Shown piece by piece: positions 41,926 through 50,424 of a stretch of DNA of 64,000 nucleotides (position 1 is the stretch's first letter; the number at the start of each line of letters is the position of its first letter). The translations under genes were made by a program, and so were the position numbers. The notes beneath the pieces were generated by a model. That model ran no database searches. It was given only the letters and a program-made list of their open reading frames with translations, and had not been told where the DNA came from. The stretch covers positions 1 to 64,000 of the forward strand of contig LVAM01000019.1 of assembly GCA_001604005.1 (NCBI GenBank). Reading direction: 5' to 3'. Origin of the DNA: Clostridiales bacterium Firm_07. Its GTDB lineage: Bacteria; Bacillota; Clostridia; Oscillospirales; CAG-272.

Positions 41926-44403
41926 ATGAAAAAGAACAACCCCGACAAATGCGCCTTCTCACAAAAAGCGGCGCTTTTCTTTCAGGTATTGCTGATCGCG
42001 CTTTTGCTTTTCCTGTTTTTCGGCTGTAAGCGTTCCACGACGGTGCCTGCGCCTGAAAATTCCCCTTCCGACGAGGGCAAAACCGAGCAGGTCGCGGAGT
42101 ATACTCCCGCGGAAGTGTTCGGCGCCATCACCGAATACTCGACCTTTGCGCCCGGCGAGACGCTTGACGACAGTTTCTATTATTCGGACGCCTGGTTTGA
42201 CAAGGCGCCCCAAGAGAGAAACGACGCGTTGGCGCTTTTGTCGATGCAACTCTCCGCGGCGGCGGCAACGAAAGATGAAAACGGTCACGGCGCAAACGCG
42301 TTGCGCGCGATCGGTTTCGATAAAATCGGATTTGAGGGCTTTGAAACCGATGATCCCGACGATTGTGCCTACACTTGGGCGACAAAAGAAATCGGCGATT
42401 GCAGATTGGTCGTGATCGTCGTGCAAAGTTACGCTCTGGACGCGCAGACAAAAACCAAAGGCTGGAAGCAAAACTTCACCGTCAACGGGGAGAGCACGAC
42501 GGGAGAGCACGCCGCTTTTGCCACGGCGGCGGGGAAAGTTCTCGACAAAATCGCGGGACTCGGCGGCGCAAAAGCCAAATACTGGATAACGGGACAGAGC
42601 AGAGGAGGCGCGCTTGCCAATCTGATCGCGGCGAAACTTCCCGAAAAACTGGGCGCCTCAAATCAAGGCGTTTATGCCTATACGTTTGAGTCTCCCGCAA
42701 CGGTCGATGCGTCTTTCGCAGAGAGCGGATCTGGCAAATATGCCTATATCCACAACTATATCGCAAATGATGATATCGTCACGATGATCCCGGCGTGGGG
42801 AATGACGCGCTATGGAAAAGACTATGAATTGAAGAGCGAGGCGACGGAGTCCGCGCTCAAAGCGGAACTTGCCAAGATCGGCAGTAAAGCCGCAGAGGCC
42901 GATCACAACTCCCGCGCGGAATTGGCGACGGAATTGGTGCGCTTTCTTGAAGCGAGAATCGCCGCGGGGGCACCGATCAACGGGGGAAGAGCAAATTATT
43001 CAGTGATCAGACGCGACGCTTTCAAAGACGCGGAAGAGAACGACGCGGTGATCGAATACAGTTATCAGGACACTCTGGTACACCTGATGGGAATGATCTT
43101 TTCCGGTGAATTGAGCGGGATCGAGATCGACGAACTGACGGACAAACTGCCCGAATTGACGGGTTTTGCTTCCTTGCTTGCGACCGCGGTGCGTGAGGAA
43201 AACGCGGGCAGCGCCGAAGCCGCCGTGCCGCACTATCGGCAAAGCGCGCAAGAACTTCGCCGCGTGCTGAACGAAGTCGTAAAGCGCGAGATCAGTTTGA
43301 GCGAAACCGATTTTTACGCGTTGCTCCGCTTGTTCGGTCCGAGATTGATCGACCTCGACTATACGCCCGAAGATGACGAGCCCGCCAGTGTGTTCAGTTA
43401 TCTTCTGCCGGTCTTTGATATCGCCGTATCTGCCGGAGATCTGACGTATTCGCACCATTTCGACACCGTGATCGCGAGATTGAAAACGCGAGCGCCGCAA
43501 CCGACACAGCCCTCGTTTGAGGTCGTTGTCACATCACCGAAAAGCGGCGACGCCGCCTCGAAAATGGTGAACGAGTTTGCGGATCAAATCGCAAAACGCA
43601 ACGAAAATTGGCTTTCGGTACAAAGTGCCGCGTGGAATACCGATCGGCAAGATTTGCAGAGCGGATCGCTGTATTATTTCGAGGCGAAGTTGAAAGTCGT
43701 CGGACACCTTGTCCCCGAGTTTTTCATCGTTCGCATCAACGGAAAAGCACCCGTGGATATTTCGGTCGCCTATGAGAAGGGCATTCCCGTTGCCTGTCTG
43801 ACGTGGGAATTTGCCGTCGGCACACCCGAGGAAACTTCGCTTTTCTTCGACACGGGAAACGGGGCGGAAGCGCCGGAGACACTTCGGCTGTCGATGGGGA
43901 AACGCCTCAAATACGTGGAAAAACCCGCTTTTGCAGAGAAGTTTTTTGAAGAGGGCGAAACACTCTTTTTTCGTGACTGGCAGGATGGGGACGGAAACTT
44001 TTGGGACGACGTCACCGTGAGCGGTGAAACGCGCCTTTTTGCAAAATGGATCCGCGTCATCGACAACGTGCAGCTGTCGTTCGTTCTGCCGTCGGTGGGC
44101 GAGCAGATCCAGTCTCCGTTTCTTCCGGAAGGCGTCCTGTACCGTGTTTCGGAGTTCCATGTAAATGATGAAAACTACCGCACGGTAGAAGAGATTACCT
44201 GTGCGGGCGAGTATGAACTGATCGTATTCTTAGTCGCCGTTCCCGGAGAATCCGTATTTGCCGAAACCGTTGATAATTTCGACGAGCGCGTGTACGCGGG
44301 CAGTGTTGCGTTAAACGGTAAAGAGTCGCAAAGTTTTTGGTATGAGCCGTATGAAGACCCCGCGCTTCTTGTGATGACGGAGTCGTTCACCGTAACCGCA
44401 TAA
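41926..44403 (+). CDS. Lipase-like lipoprotein with an InlB-type repeat
   Basis: An 825-aa surface lipoprotein. A hydrophobic segment (about 16-33) ends in FFGC, a lipobox-like site with an unusual -3 residue. An alpha/beta-hydrolase domain follows, with nucleophile elbow GQSRGG near residue 225 and YTFESPATVD near 255, arranged as in class 3 lipases. A long alpha-helical middle follows. Near 655-705, GETLFFRDWQDGDGNFWDD and LFAKW match one Listeria-Bacteroides (InlB B) repeat, usually a surface adhesion module. The substrate could be a lipid or another ester. The ribosome site (AGAAAGGAC) is distant and weak. A terminator follows. Confidence 0.75.
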   Translation: MKKNNPDKCAFSQKAALFFQVLLIALLLFLFFGCKRSTTVPAPENSPSDEGKTEQVAEYTPAEVFGAITEYSTFAPGETLDDSFYYSDAWFDKAPQERNDALALLSMQLSAAAATKDENGHGANALRAIGFDKIGFEGFETDDPDDCAYTWATKEIGDCRLVVIVVQSYALDAQTKTKGWKQNFTVNGESTTGEHAAFATAAGKVLDKIAGLGGAKAKYWITGQSRGGALANLIAAKLPEKLGASNQGVYAYTFESPATVDASFAESGSGKYAYIHNYIANDDIVTMIPAWGMTRYGKDYELKSEATESALKAELAKIGSKAAEADHNSRAELATELVRFLEARIAAGAPINGGRANYSVIRRDAFKDAEENDAVIEYSYQDTLVHLMGMIFSGELSGIEIDELTDKLPELTGFASLLATAVREENAGSAEAAVPHYRQSAQELRRVLNEVVKREISLSETDFYALLRLFGPRLIDLDYTPEDDEPASVFSYLLPVFDIAVSAGDLTYSHHFDTVIARLKTRAPQPTQPSFEVVVTSPKSGDAASKMVNEFADQIAKRNENWLSVQSAAWNTDRQDLQSGSLYYFEAKLKVVGHLVPEFFIVRINGKAPVDISVAYEKGIPVACLTWEFAVGTPEETSLFFDTGNGAEAPETLRLSMGKRLKYVEKPAFAEKFFEEGETLFFRDWQDGDGNFWDDVTVSGETRLFAKWIRVIDNVQLSFVLPSVGEQIQSPFLPEGVLYRVSEFHVNDENYRTVEEITCAGEYELIVFLVAVPGESVFAETVDNFDERVYAGSVALNGKESQSFWYEPYEDPALLVMTESFTVTA

Positions 44404-44415
44404 TCCCGACCGTAT

Positions 44416-44451
44416 CCCCGCAACGGCAGAAAACGCCGTTGCGGGGATTTT
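44416..44451 (+). terminator. Terminator after the lipase-like gene
   Basis: A 12-bp stem (44416-44427 with 44435-44446) followed by ATTTT. Confidence 0.75.
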
Positions 44452-44517
44452 ACGTAAGATCGTTTGGCAATCCATTTGGAAAGATATTTCACTTTCGATG
44501 TAAAAACAGCCCGATTT

Positions 44518-44532
44518 TGCAGAAATTCTGCA
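44518..44532 (+). promoter_or_regulatory. Palindromic operator upstream of the GH4 gene
   Basis: TGCAGAA-A-TTCTGCA is a perfect 7-bp inverted repeat around one base. It ends 8 bases before the -35 box, a position typical for an activator. The binding protein is not known. Confidence 0.6.
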
Positions 44533-44540
44533 GAAATCCC

Positions 44541-44569
44541 TTGACTCTACACGTGGGATATAGTATACT
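44541..44569 (+). promoter_or_regulatory. Sigma-A promoter of the GH4 gene
   Basis: TTGACT (44541-44546) and TATACT (44564-44569) with a 17-base spacer. Confidence 0.75.
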
Positions 44570-44618
44570 GATGAAAACAGATCGGCACAGAAAAAACAAA
44601 CTTTTTCGGAGGTTGCAT

Positions 44619-45941
44619 ATGGGAAAAATTACGTTTATGGGTGCGGGCAGCACGGTTTTTGCCAAAAACGTCCTGGGTGACTCGATGCTGACGCCCGCAT
44701 TGCAGGATTTTGAGATCGCCCTTTACGATATCGACGCAAAGCGTCTGGAAGAATCGTTTGTGATGGTCGATGCGCTGAATAAAAATATCAACGCGGGGCG
44801 TGCCGCCATCACCAAACATTTGGGCGTCGCCGAGCGGCGCGAAGCCCTGCGCGGTGCGGATTTCGTTGTCAACGCGATACAAGTGGGCGGCTACGATCCC
44901 TGCACGATCACCGATTTTGAAGTGCCGAAAAAGTACGGCTTGCGCCAGACCATCGCCGATACGCTGGGGATCGGCGGTATTTTTCGCGCGCTACGCACCA
45001 TTCCCGTGCTTGTTGATTTTGCCGAGGATATCGAGGCGGTTTGTCCCAACGCGTGGTTTCTCAACTACACCAATCCCATGGCGATTTTAACGGGCTTTAT
45101 GCAGCGTTATACCGGCGTGCAGACGGTGGGGCTTTGCCACAGTGTGCAGGTTTGCTCCTCTCATTTGCTGAAAAAACTGGGTATGACGCCCAAACTGCCC
45201 TTAAAAGAGAAGATCGCGGGTATCAACCATATGGCGTGGTTGCTGGAAATTTATGACGCGGAGGGCAACGATCTTTATCCCGAGATCAAGCGCCGCACCG
45301 CCGCCGCTCTCGCCGATCCGAACACCGACGACAAGGATCTTGTGCGCTACGAATACATTCGTCGCCTCGGTTATTATTGCACGGAATCCAGCGAACACAA
45401 CGCCGAGTATAACAATCTTTTTATCAAATCCAAATACCCCGAATTGATCGAACGGTATCATATCCCGCTTGACGAATATCCGCGGCGGTGCATAAGGCAA
45501 ATCGCCAAATGGGAGAGCGACAGAGAAAAATATCTTTCCGGCGACGTTACGCACGTGCGCACACACGAGTATGCTTCCAAAATTATGGAAGCGATCGTCA
45601 CCGGCGTGCCGTATCAGATCGGCGGCAACGTCCTCAACGACGGGCTTATCACAAATCTGCCGCGCAAGGCTTGCGTGGAAGTGCCGTGCCTTGTCAACAA
45701 GAACGGGATCCTGCCCACCGTGGTGGGAGATCTGCCCGAGATCTGCGCGGCGATGAACCGCACGAACATCAACGTGCAACTCCTGACCATCGAAGCGGCG
45801 CTTTCACACAAAAAAGAGGACGTTTACCGCGCCGCGATGCTTGATCCGCACACTTCCGCCGAACTTTCCATCGACGACGTCGTTTCTCTTTGCGACGATC
45901 TCTTTGAGGCGCACAAAGGTTGGATGCCCGAATATCGCTGA
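44619..45941 (+). CDS. melA: GH4-family alpha-galactosidase / alpha-glucosidase
   Basis: A 440-aa NAD- and Mn-dependent glycosidase of family 4, which cleaves through an oxidation-elimination route. The Rossmann start reads MGAGSTVFAKN; then come LYDID, NYTNPMA, the metal-binding Cys in LCHSVQ near 172 and the His in GINHMAW near 203. This combination is the MelA-like alpha-galactosidase branch, though alpha-glucosidase and galacturonidase members look alike. It is cytoplasmic. The ATG at 44619 follows CGGAGG; 60 residues of upstream in-frame sequence cover the promoter and are excluded. Monocistronic, with a palindrome upstream and a terminator after. Confidence 0.87.
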   Translation: MGKITFMGAGSTVFAKNVLGDSMLTPALQDFEIALYDIDAKRLEESFVMVDALNKNINAGRAAITKHLGVAERREALRGADFVVNAIQVGGYDPCTITDFEVPKKYGLRQTIADTLGIGGIFRALRTIPVLVDFAEDIEAVCPNAWFLNYTNPMAILTGFMQRYTGVQTVGLCHSVQVCSSHLLKKLGMTPKLPLKEKIAGINHMAWLLEIYDAEGNDLYPEIKRRTAAALADPNTDDKDLVRYEYIRRLGYYCTESSEHNAEYNNLFIKSKYPELIERYHIPLDEYPRRCIRQIAKWESDREKYLSGDVTHVRTHEYASKIMEAIVTGVPYQIGGNVLNDGLITNLPRKACVEVPCLVNKNGILPTVVGDLPEICAAMNRTNINVQLLTIEAALSHKKEDVYRAAMLDPHTSAELSIDDVVSLCDDLFEAHKGWMPEYR

Positions 45942-45950
45942 TCAAACGGT

Positions 45951-45990
45951 AAAAAACAAGCCGCGAACAAAAGTTCGCGGCTTGTTTTTT
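45951..45990. terminator. Bidirectional terminator between the GH4 gene and ruvB
   Basis: An 18-bp arm AAAAAACAAGCCGCGAAC (45951-45968) pairs with 45973-45990 around loop AAAA, giving T tracts on both strands between the converging genes. Confidence 0.88.
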
Positions 45991-46009
45991 ATGAAGTGGG
46001 GAGAGGCGT

Positions 46010-47098
46010 TCAGCGCGCCTCCGCGCCGTTTGTATCGTCGAAAAAGTTGATCTGCTCGCCGTTTGCGGGCGCGGGCAGGGGAAGCCCCAAATGCTCGTAA
46101 GCACGGCGCGTGACGCACCGCCCGCGCGGCGTGCGGGAGAGAAAGCCGATCTGCATCAGATAGGGTTCGTAAACGTCTTCCAGAGTGATCGCTTCTTCTC
46201 CGATGGTCGCCGCAAGCGTTTCAAGTCCCACGGGGCCGCCGTTATAATAGGAAATGATCGCGCCGAGCATTCGACGGTCGATGCCGTCCAGCCCGAGACC
46301 GTCGATTTCCAGTTTTTGCAGGGCATAGTTGGCGATCTCGGATGTGATGGAGCCGTCTCCTTTCATCTCGGCAAAATCGCGCACGCGTTTGAGCAATCGG
46401 TTGGCGATACGCGGTGTTCCGCGCGAGCGCGACGCGATCTCAATGGCACCGTCCTCCGCAATCGGAAGCCCCAGTATCGAGGCGCTGCGCTTGACGATCA
46501 GCGCCAGTTCCTCGGGGGTGTAAAGATCCAGTTTCAGTACCACGCCGAAACGGTCGCGAAGCGGCGTCGACAGTTGTCCCGCGCGGGTGGTCGCGCCGAT
46601 CAGGGTAAAGCGCGGCAGATCGATACGGATGCTGCGCGCGGCGGGACCTTTGCCGATGATGATGTCAAGGGCATAATCTTCCATCGCGGGATAGAGGATC
46701 TCCTCCACGGCGCGCGGCAGGCGATGGATCTCGTCAATAAAGAGCACGTCGCCTTCGGCAAGCCCGGAAAGAAGCGCGGCAAGATCGCCTTGCTTTTCGA
46801 TGGCGGGACCGGAAGTGATGCGGATATTGACGCCCATTTCCGAGGCGATGATGTTTGCCAGCGTGGTTTTGCCGAGCCCCGGAGGGCCGTAGAGCAGGGT
46901 GTGATCAAGGCTGTCGCCGCGCTTTTTGGCAGCTTCTATATACACTTTCAGATTTTCTTTGACTTTCGCCTGACCGACGTAATCGGAGAGCGTTTTGGGA
47001 CGCAGAGAGATTTCTTCTTTGCCGTCCTCGCTTTGCACGGTCGAAGAAAGGATGCGGCTCTCAAAATCAAAATCCGCGCCGTTTTGTTCAAAATCCAT
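46010..47098 (-). CDS. ruvB: Holliday junction branch migration ATPase RuvB
   Basis: A 362-aa AAA+ motor that drives branch migration with RuvA. It shows [16 protein letters not shown], Walker [10 protein letters not shown] near 66, Walker [10 protein letters not shown] near 117, the sensor GATTRAGQL near 170, arginine-finger region LRDRFG, and the C-terminal winged helix ending [18 protein letters not shown]. Length is slightly above the usual 330-340 because of extra N- and C-terminal residues. AAAGGAG precedes the ATG. It follows ruvA by 30 bases on the minus strand. Confidence 0.97.
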   Translation of the reverse strand: MDFEQNGADFDFESRILSSTVQSEDGKEEISLRPKTLSDYVGQAKVKENLKVYIEAAKKRGDSLDHTLLYGPPGLGKTTLANIIASEMGVNIRITSGPAIEKQGDLAALLSGLAEGDVLFIDEIHRLPRAVEEILYPAMEDYALDIIIGKGPAARSIRIDLPRFTLIGATTRAGQLSTPLRDRFGVVLKLDLYTPEELALIVKRSASILGLPIAEDGAIEIASRSRGTPRIANRLLKRVRDFAEMKGDGSITSEIANYALQKLEIDGLGLDGIDRRMLGAIISYYNGGPVGLETLAATIGEEAITLEDVYEPYLMQIGFLSRTPRGRCVTRRAYEHLGLPLPAPANGEQINFFDDTNGAEAR

Positions 47099-47128
47099 AG
47101 GGAACTCCTTTCAGTTGCGAAGTTTCGG

Positions 47129-47740
47129 TCAAATGCGCGCCAACAGTTTGAGCGCGCCGCGGATCATCTCTTCTACGCTCATCGAAGCGGTGTCCATCGC
47201 GGAGAGCGCGCGCAGTATCTCGGAACGGCTGTATCCCAGCACCGAGAGCGCTTCTTCCGCTTCTCCCGTTTTGCCGTTTGCGGCGGGAGAAAAAGGGAGT
47301 CCCGCACCGCCGTCGGGCGCGGCGGAGAAGGTGTTTTGCGACAGTTTGTCGCGCAATTCGAGAATGACGCGCGCCGCCGTTTTCGGACCGATGCCGTTTG
47401 CCTTGGCGATTGCTTTTTTGTCTTCGGTCGCCACGGCAAGCGCAAATTGTTCGGGCGAAAACGCGGAAAGAATCGCCATCGCGGCTTTGGGACCTATTCC
47501 CGAAACGCCGATCAACAGTCGGAAAGTTTCCAGTTCCGCCTCGTCAAAAAAGCCGAAAAGTTCCATACCGTCCTCACGCACCGAAAAGTGTGTGAACAGT
47601 TGTACGGAGTCTTTCGGGACGCCGGAGAGCGCCGAAAAAGTGCGGTCGCTGACGGTCAGTTGAAAGCCCGCGCCCCCCACGTCCAAAACGGCGAACGAGG
47701 GACGGAGAAGAACAAGTTTTCCGCGTAAATAATGAAACAT
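47129..47740 (-). CDS. ruvA: Holliday junction DNA-binding protein RuvA
   Basis: A 203-aa protein that binds the four-way junction and loads RuvB. The N-terminal OB fold (MFHYLRGKLV) is followed by two helix-hairpin-helix segments (GVSGIGPKAAMAIL and ANGIGPKTAARVILEL) and a C-terminal three-helix domain that touches RuvB (ALSVLGYSRSEI). A GAGGG site precedes the ATG. It sits between the DUF951 gene (65 bases upstream) and ruvB. Confidence 0.96.
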   Translation of the reverse strand: MFHYLRGKLVLLRPSFAVLDVGGAGFQLTVSDRTFSALSGVPKDSVQLFTHFSVREDGMELFGFFDEAELETFRLLIGVSGIGPKAAMAILSAFSPEQFALAVATEDKKAIAKANGIGPKTAARVILELRDKLSQNTFSAAPDGGAGLPFSPAANGKTGEAEEALSVLGYSRSEILRALSAMDTASMSVEEMIRGALKLLARI

Positions 47741-47805
47741 TTTGCCCTCACAATCTTAAAAAACAGGAAATCATTAAAAAACGTTCTTTTTAAAATAAAT
47801 AGAAC

Positions 47806-48006
47806 TCATTTTTCGGCTTGCGGCGCGGAGGTGGATTTGATCGCTTTTTCCAACTTTACGCGGTCCATCTCCATATCTCTTCCGCATTTTTCACACACCA
47901 CGCGGCAAAGACTGCCCACGCGCAAGAGCCGAAATCGGTCGCCGCCGCAGGGGTGCGGCTTTTTGAGTTGCAGTTCCATTCCCTCGGACAAAGGTATGAT
48001 CCGCAC
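47806..48006 (-). CDS. DUF951-family small protein, GTG start
   Basis: A 66-aa protein with the DUF951 pattern: LKKPHPCGG, then RLLRVG, then CEKCGRDMEM, with Cys residues spaced as in a small zinc ribbon. The GTG at 48006 was chosen because GAGGTGG lies just upstream and the predicted transcription start is near 48043, which leaves no leader for the upstream in-frame ATG at 48030. Function of the family is unknown; in other Firmicutes it often lies near DNA replication or chromosome segregation genes. It is the first gene of the unit with ruvA and ruvB. Confidence 0.8.
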   Translation of the reverse strand: MRIIPLSEGMELQLKKPHPCGGDRFRLLRVGSLCRVVCEKCGRDMEMDRVKLEKAIKSTSAPQAEK

Positions 48007-48049
48007 GGTGCCACCTCGTTTCCGGCGCATTCTCAACGCCTATATCGTC

Positions 48050-48078
48050 AGTATACCATATTATCGAGTAAATGTAAA
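48050..48078 (-). promoter_or_regulatory. Sigma-A promoter of DUF951-ruvA-ruvB
   Basis: Minus-strand TTTACA (48073-48078) and TATACT (48050-48055) with a 17-base spacer. Confidence 0.7.
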
Positions 48079-48108
48079 TAAAATATTTTGAAAATGGGTG
48101 AAAACCAT

Positions 48109-48137
48109 TTGACGGCGCGCGCTTTTTATGTTATAAT
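48109..48137 (+). promoter_or_regulatory. Sigma-A promoter of the ruvC unit
   Basis: TTGACG (48109-48114) and TATAAT (48132-48137) with a 17-base spacer. Its -35 box lies 30 bases from that of the divergent DUF951-ruvAB promoter. No SOS-type box is seen between them. Confidence 0.75.
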
Positions 48138-48180
48138 ATACAATCAGGATATTATGGAAAAATGTGCAAGGAGGGCGCGT

Positions 48181-48678
48181 ATGGTCATTCTCGGTATCGA
48201 CCCAGGTCTTGCCATCGTCGGTTGGGGCGTGCTCGAATATCGCGGAGGGCGTTTCAAAACGCTCGGATACGGCGCGATCACAACGCCCGCCGGCACAAAG
48301 ACCGAAGATCGCCTTTTGCAGATCCAAGAAGAATTGACGCGGCTGATCGAAACGTATCACCCCGAAGAAATGGCGGTGGAAGAACTGTTTTTCAACACCA
48401 ACATCACCACGGGCATTCGTGTGGCGGAAGCGCGCGGCGTGATCCTTCTTTGCGGCGCGACGGCGGGCTTGCGCATCGCGGAATACACGCCGCTGCAAGT
48501 CAAGCAGGCAGTGGTCGGTTACGGCAGAGCGGAAAAACGTCAGGTCATCGCGATGGTCACTTCCATTCTCGGATTAAAAAGCCCCCCGAAGCCCGACGAC
48601 ACGGCGGACGCGCTGGCGATCGCGGTGTGTCACGGTCATTGCGGCGCTTCAAGACTTGCAAAATATTTTAATCAGTGA
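48181..48678 (+). CDS. ruvC: Holliday junction resolvase RuvC
   Basis: A 165-aa endonuclease that cuts junctions delivered by RuvAB. The acidic site is built from ILGIDPGLA (Asp7), AVEELFF (Glu near 68) and the C-terminal pair in PPKPDDTADALAIA near 140. The ATG at 48181 is preceded by AAGGAGGG; the longer in-frame reading runs into the promoter. It is read away from DUF951-ruvA-ruvB, and a methyltransferase gene follows after 7 bases. Confidence 0.95.
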   Translation: MVILGIDPGLAIVGWGVLEYRGGRFKTLGYGAITTPAGTKTEDRLLQIQEELTRLIETYHPEEMAVEELFFNTNITTGIRVAEARGVILLCGATAGLRIAEYTPLQVKQAVVGYGRAEKRQVIAMVTSILGLKSPPKPDDTADALAIAVCHGHCGASRLAKYFNQ

Positions 48679-48685
48679 GAGATAT

Positions 48686-49546
48686 ATGTGGTATTCAAAA
48701 AATTGGCAGGAATATGAGCTTCTCGACGCCAGCGACGGCGAACGCCTGGAACGCTGGGGAAAATACGTTCTCATCCGTCCCGATCCGCAGATCATCTGGC
48801 ACGGCGAGAAACGTCACCCGCTTTGGAAAAAAGCCGACGCCGCCTATCACCGTTCTTCTTCGGGCGGGGGCGCGTGGCGTGAAAACGATTTGCCCGCGGA
48901 GTGGAAAATACGCTATCGCGATCTGATTTTTCTCGTGCGCCCGATGGGCTTTAAGCACACGGGGCTTTTTCCGGAGCAGGCGGCAAACTGGGATTGGTTT
49001 TCCGAAAAAATAGCCAAAGCGAAGCGCCCCGTCTCGGTGCTGAATCTTTTTGCCTATACGGGCGGCGCCACGGTGGCGGCGGCAAAGGCAGGTGCTTCCG
49101 TCGTCCACGTGGACGCGGCAAAGGGAATGGTTGCGCAGGCGAAAGAAAACGCGCGCCTTTCCGGTCTTGCCGACGCGCCGATTCGTTATATCGTGGACGA
49201 TTGCAAAAAGTTCGTCGAGCGCGAGATCCGGCGCGGCAACCGCTATGACGCCGTCATTATGGATCCGCCCTCTTACGGCCGCGGACCTTCCGGCGAGGTG
49301 TGGAAGATCGAAGAAGCGGTGGATGAACTTGTCGCGCTGACGGCAAAACTGCTTTCTTCCGAGCCCCTCTTTTTCCTGATCAATTCCTACACGACGGGGC
49401 TTTCCCCGTCGGCGATGCAATATATTCTCGATCTGCGCGTGCGTGCAGTCTTCGGCGGCAGGACCACGGCGGACGAGATCGGCATTCCCGTCGCCACCAC
49501 GGGGAGCGTTTTGCCAGCGGGCGCTTCGGCACGTTTTGAAAGATGA
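48686..49546 (+). CDS. Class I SAM-dependent methyltransferase (RlmI/RlmK-like)
   Basis: A 286-aa methyltransferase. SAM-binding motif I is LNLFAYTGGATVAAA near 125, an acidic strand VHVDAAKG follows, and the catalytic-type motif DPPSYGRG lies near 194. This layout matches the C-terminal half of RlmI-like 23S rRNA methyltransferases without the PUA domain; the N-terminal 90 residues include LLDASDGERLERWG. RNA is the likely substrate, the exact base unknown. The ATG at 48686 has only a weak ribosome site and is probably coupled to ruvC. The stop overlaps an ATG at 49543. Confidence 0.82.
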   Translation: MWYSKNWQEYELLDASDGERLERWGKYVLIRPDPQIIWHGEKRHPLWKKADAAYHRSSSGGGAWRENDLPAEWKIRYRDLIFLVRPMGFKHTGLFPEQAANWDWFSEKIAKAKRPVSVLNLFAYTGGATVAAAKAGASVVHVDAAKGMVAQAKENARLSGLADAPIRYIVDDCKKFVEREIRRGNRYDAVIMDPPSYGRGPSGEVWKIEEAVDELVALTAKLLSSEPLFFLINSYTTGLSPSAMQYILDLRVRAVFGGRTTADEIGIPVATTGSVLPAGASARFER

Positions 49547-49554
49547 GGTATCCG

Positions 49555-50424
49555 ATGTCAGAATCGTTTATTCACGTCAAAGATCTTGTCGCCGCTTACG
49601 AGGAAAACGGTGTCAACGTGCCGGTTTTGCGCGGCATTTCCCTTGATATTGAAAAAGGGGAGTATGTTGCCGTATTGGGGCACAACGGATCCGGCAAATC
49701 AACGCTGGCAAAACTTCTCAACGGCATTCTCGCGCCGGACGCTGGCGAACTTTTCGTGGCGGGGCACGATCTCTCGAATCCCGAGATCGACGAAGACGAG
49801 ATCTACGCATTGCGGCGTGAGGTCGGAATGGTCTTTCAAAACCCGGACAACCAACTGGTCGCCACCATTGTGGAAGAAGACGTCGCTTTCGGACCGGAGA
49901 ACCTCGGCGTTCCGTCTGCCGAGATCCGCGAACGCGTGGACAGAGCGCTCGCCCTCGTCGGTATGAGCGATTATGCCGCGGCAGACACCAACTGCCTTTC
50001 GGGCGGACAAAAGCAGCGCGTGGCGATCGCGGGACTGATCGCGATGTCGCCCTCTCTTATGATCTGCGACGAGGCGACGGCGATGCTCGATCCCATCGGG
50101 AGGCGGGAAGTGATCGAAACGCTGGAAAATCTCAACCGCGATCAGGGTGTCACGGTTGTGATGATCACACACTATATGAACGAGGCGGCGCGTGCCGACC
50201 GCGTGATCGTGCTGGACGACGGCAAGATCCTTGCCGACGGAACGCCGCGCGAGATCTTTTCGCAACCCGAAATGCTCCGTGCGGCGGGGCTCGACGTGCC
50301 GCAATGCACGGCTCTCACCCACGCACTGCGCGCGCGTGGGATAGATCTTCCGGGCGAGCCGCTCTCCGAAGAAGAGTGCGCCGAGATCGTTTGCCGCGCT
50401 TGGAGGGAACGATGGACAAAATAA
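49555..50424 (+). CDS. ecfA1: Energy-coupling factor transporter ATPase EcfA1
   Basis: A 289-aa ATPase of the group II ECF vitamin/metal importer core. Walker A GHNGSGKST near 41, Q-loop VFQNPDNQLVA near 90, signature LSGGQKQR near 143, Walker B LMICDEATAMLDP near 164 and H-loop ITHYM. The ATG at 49555 follows GAGGT by five bases; the ATG at 49543, overlapping the previous stop, is an alternative. It pairs with EcfA2, whose start lies inside its 3' end. No substrate-specific S component is encoded here. Confidence 0.93.
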   Translation: MSESFIHVKDLVAAYEENGVNVPVLRGISLDIEKGEYVAVLGHNGSGKSTLAKLLNGILAPDAGELFVAGHDLSNPEIDEDEIYALRREVGMVFQNPDNQLVATIVEEDVAFGPENLGVPSAEIRERVDRALALVGMSDYAAADTNCLSGGQKQRVAIAGLIAMSPSLMICDEATAMLDPIGRREVIETLENLNRDQGVTVVMITHYMNEAARADRVIVLDDGKILADGTPREIFSQPEMLRAAGLDVPQCTALTHALRARGIDLPGEPLSEEECAEIVCRAWRERWTK

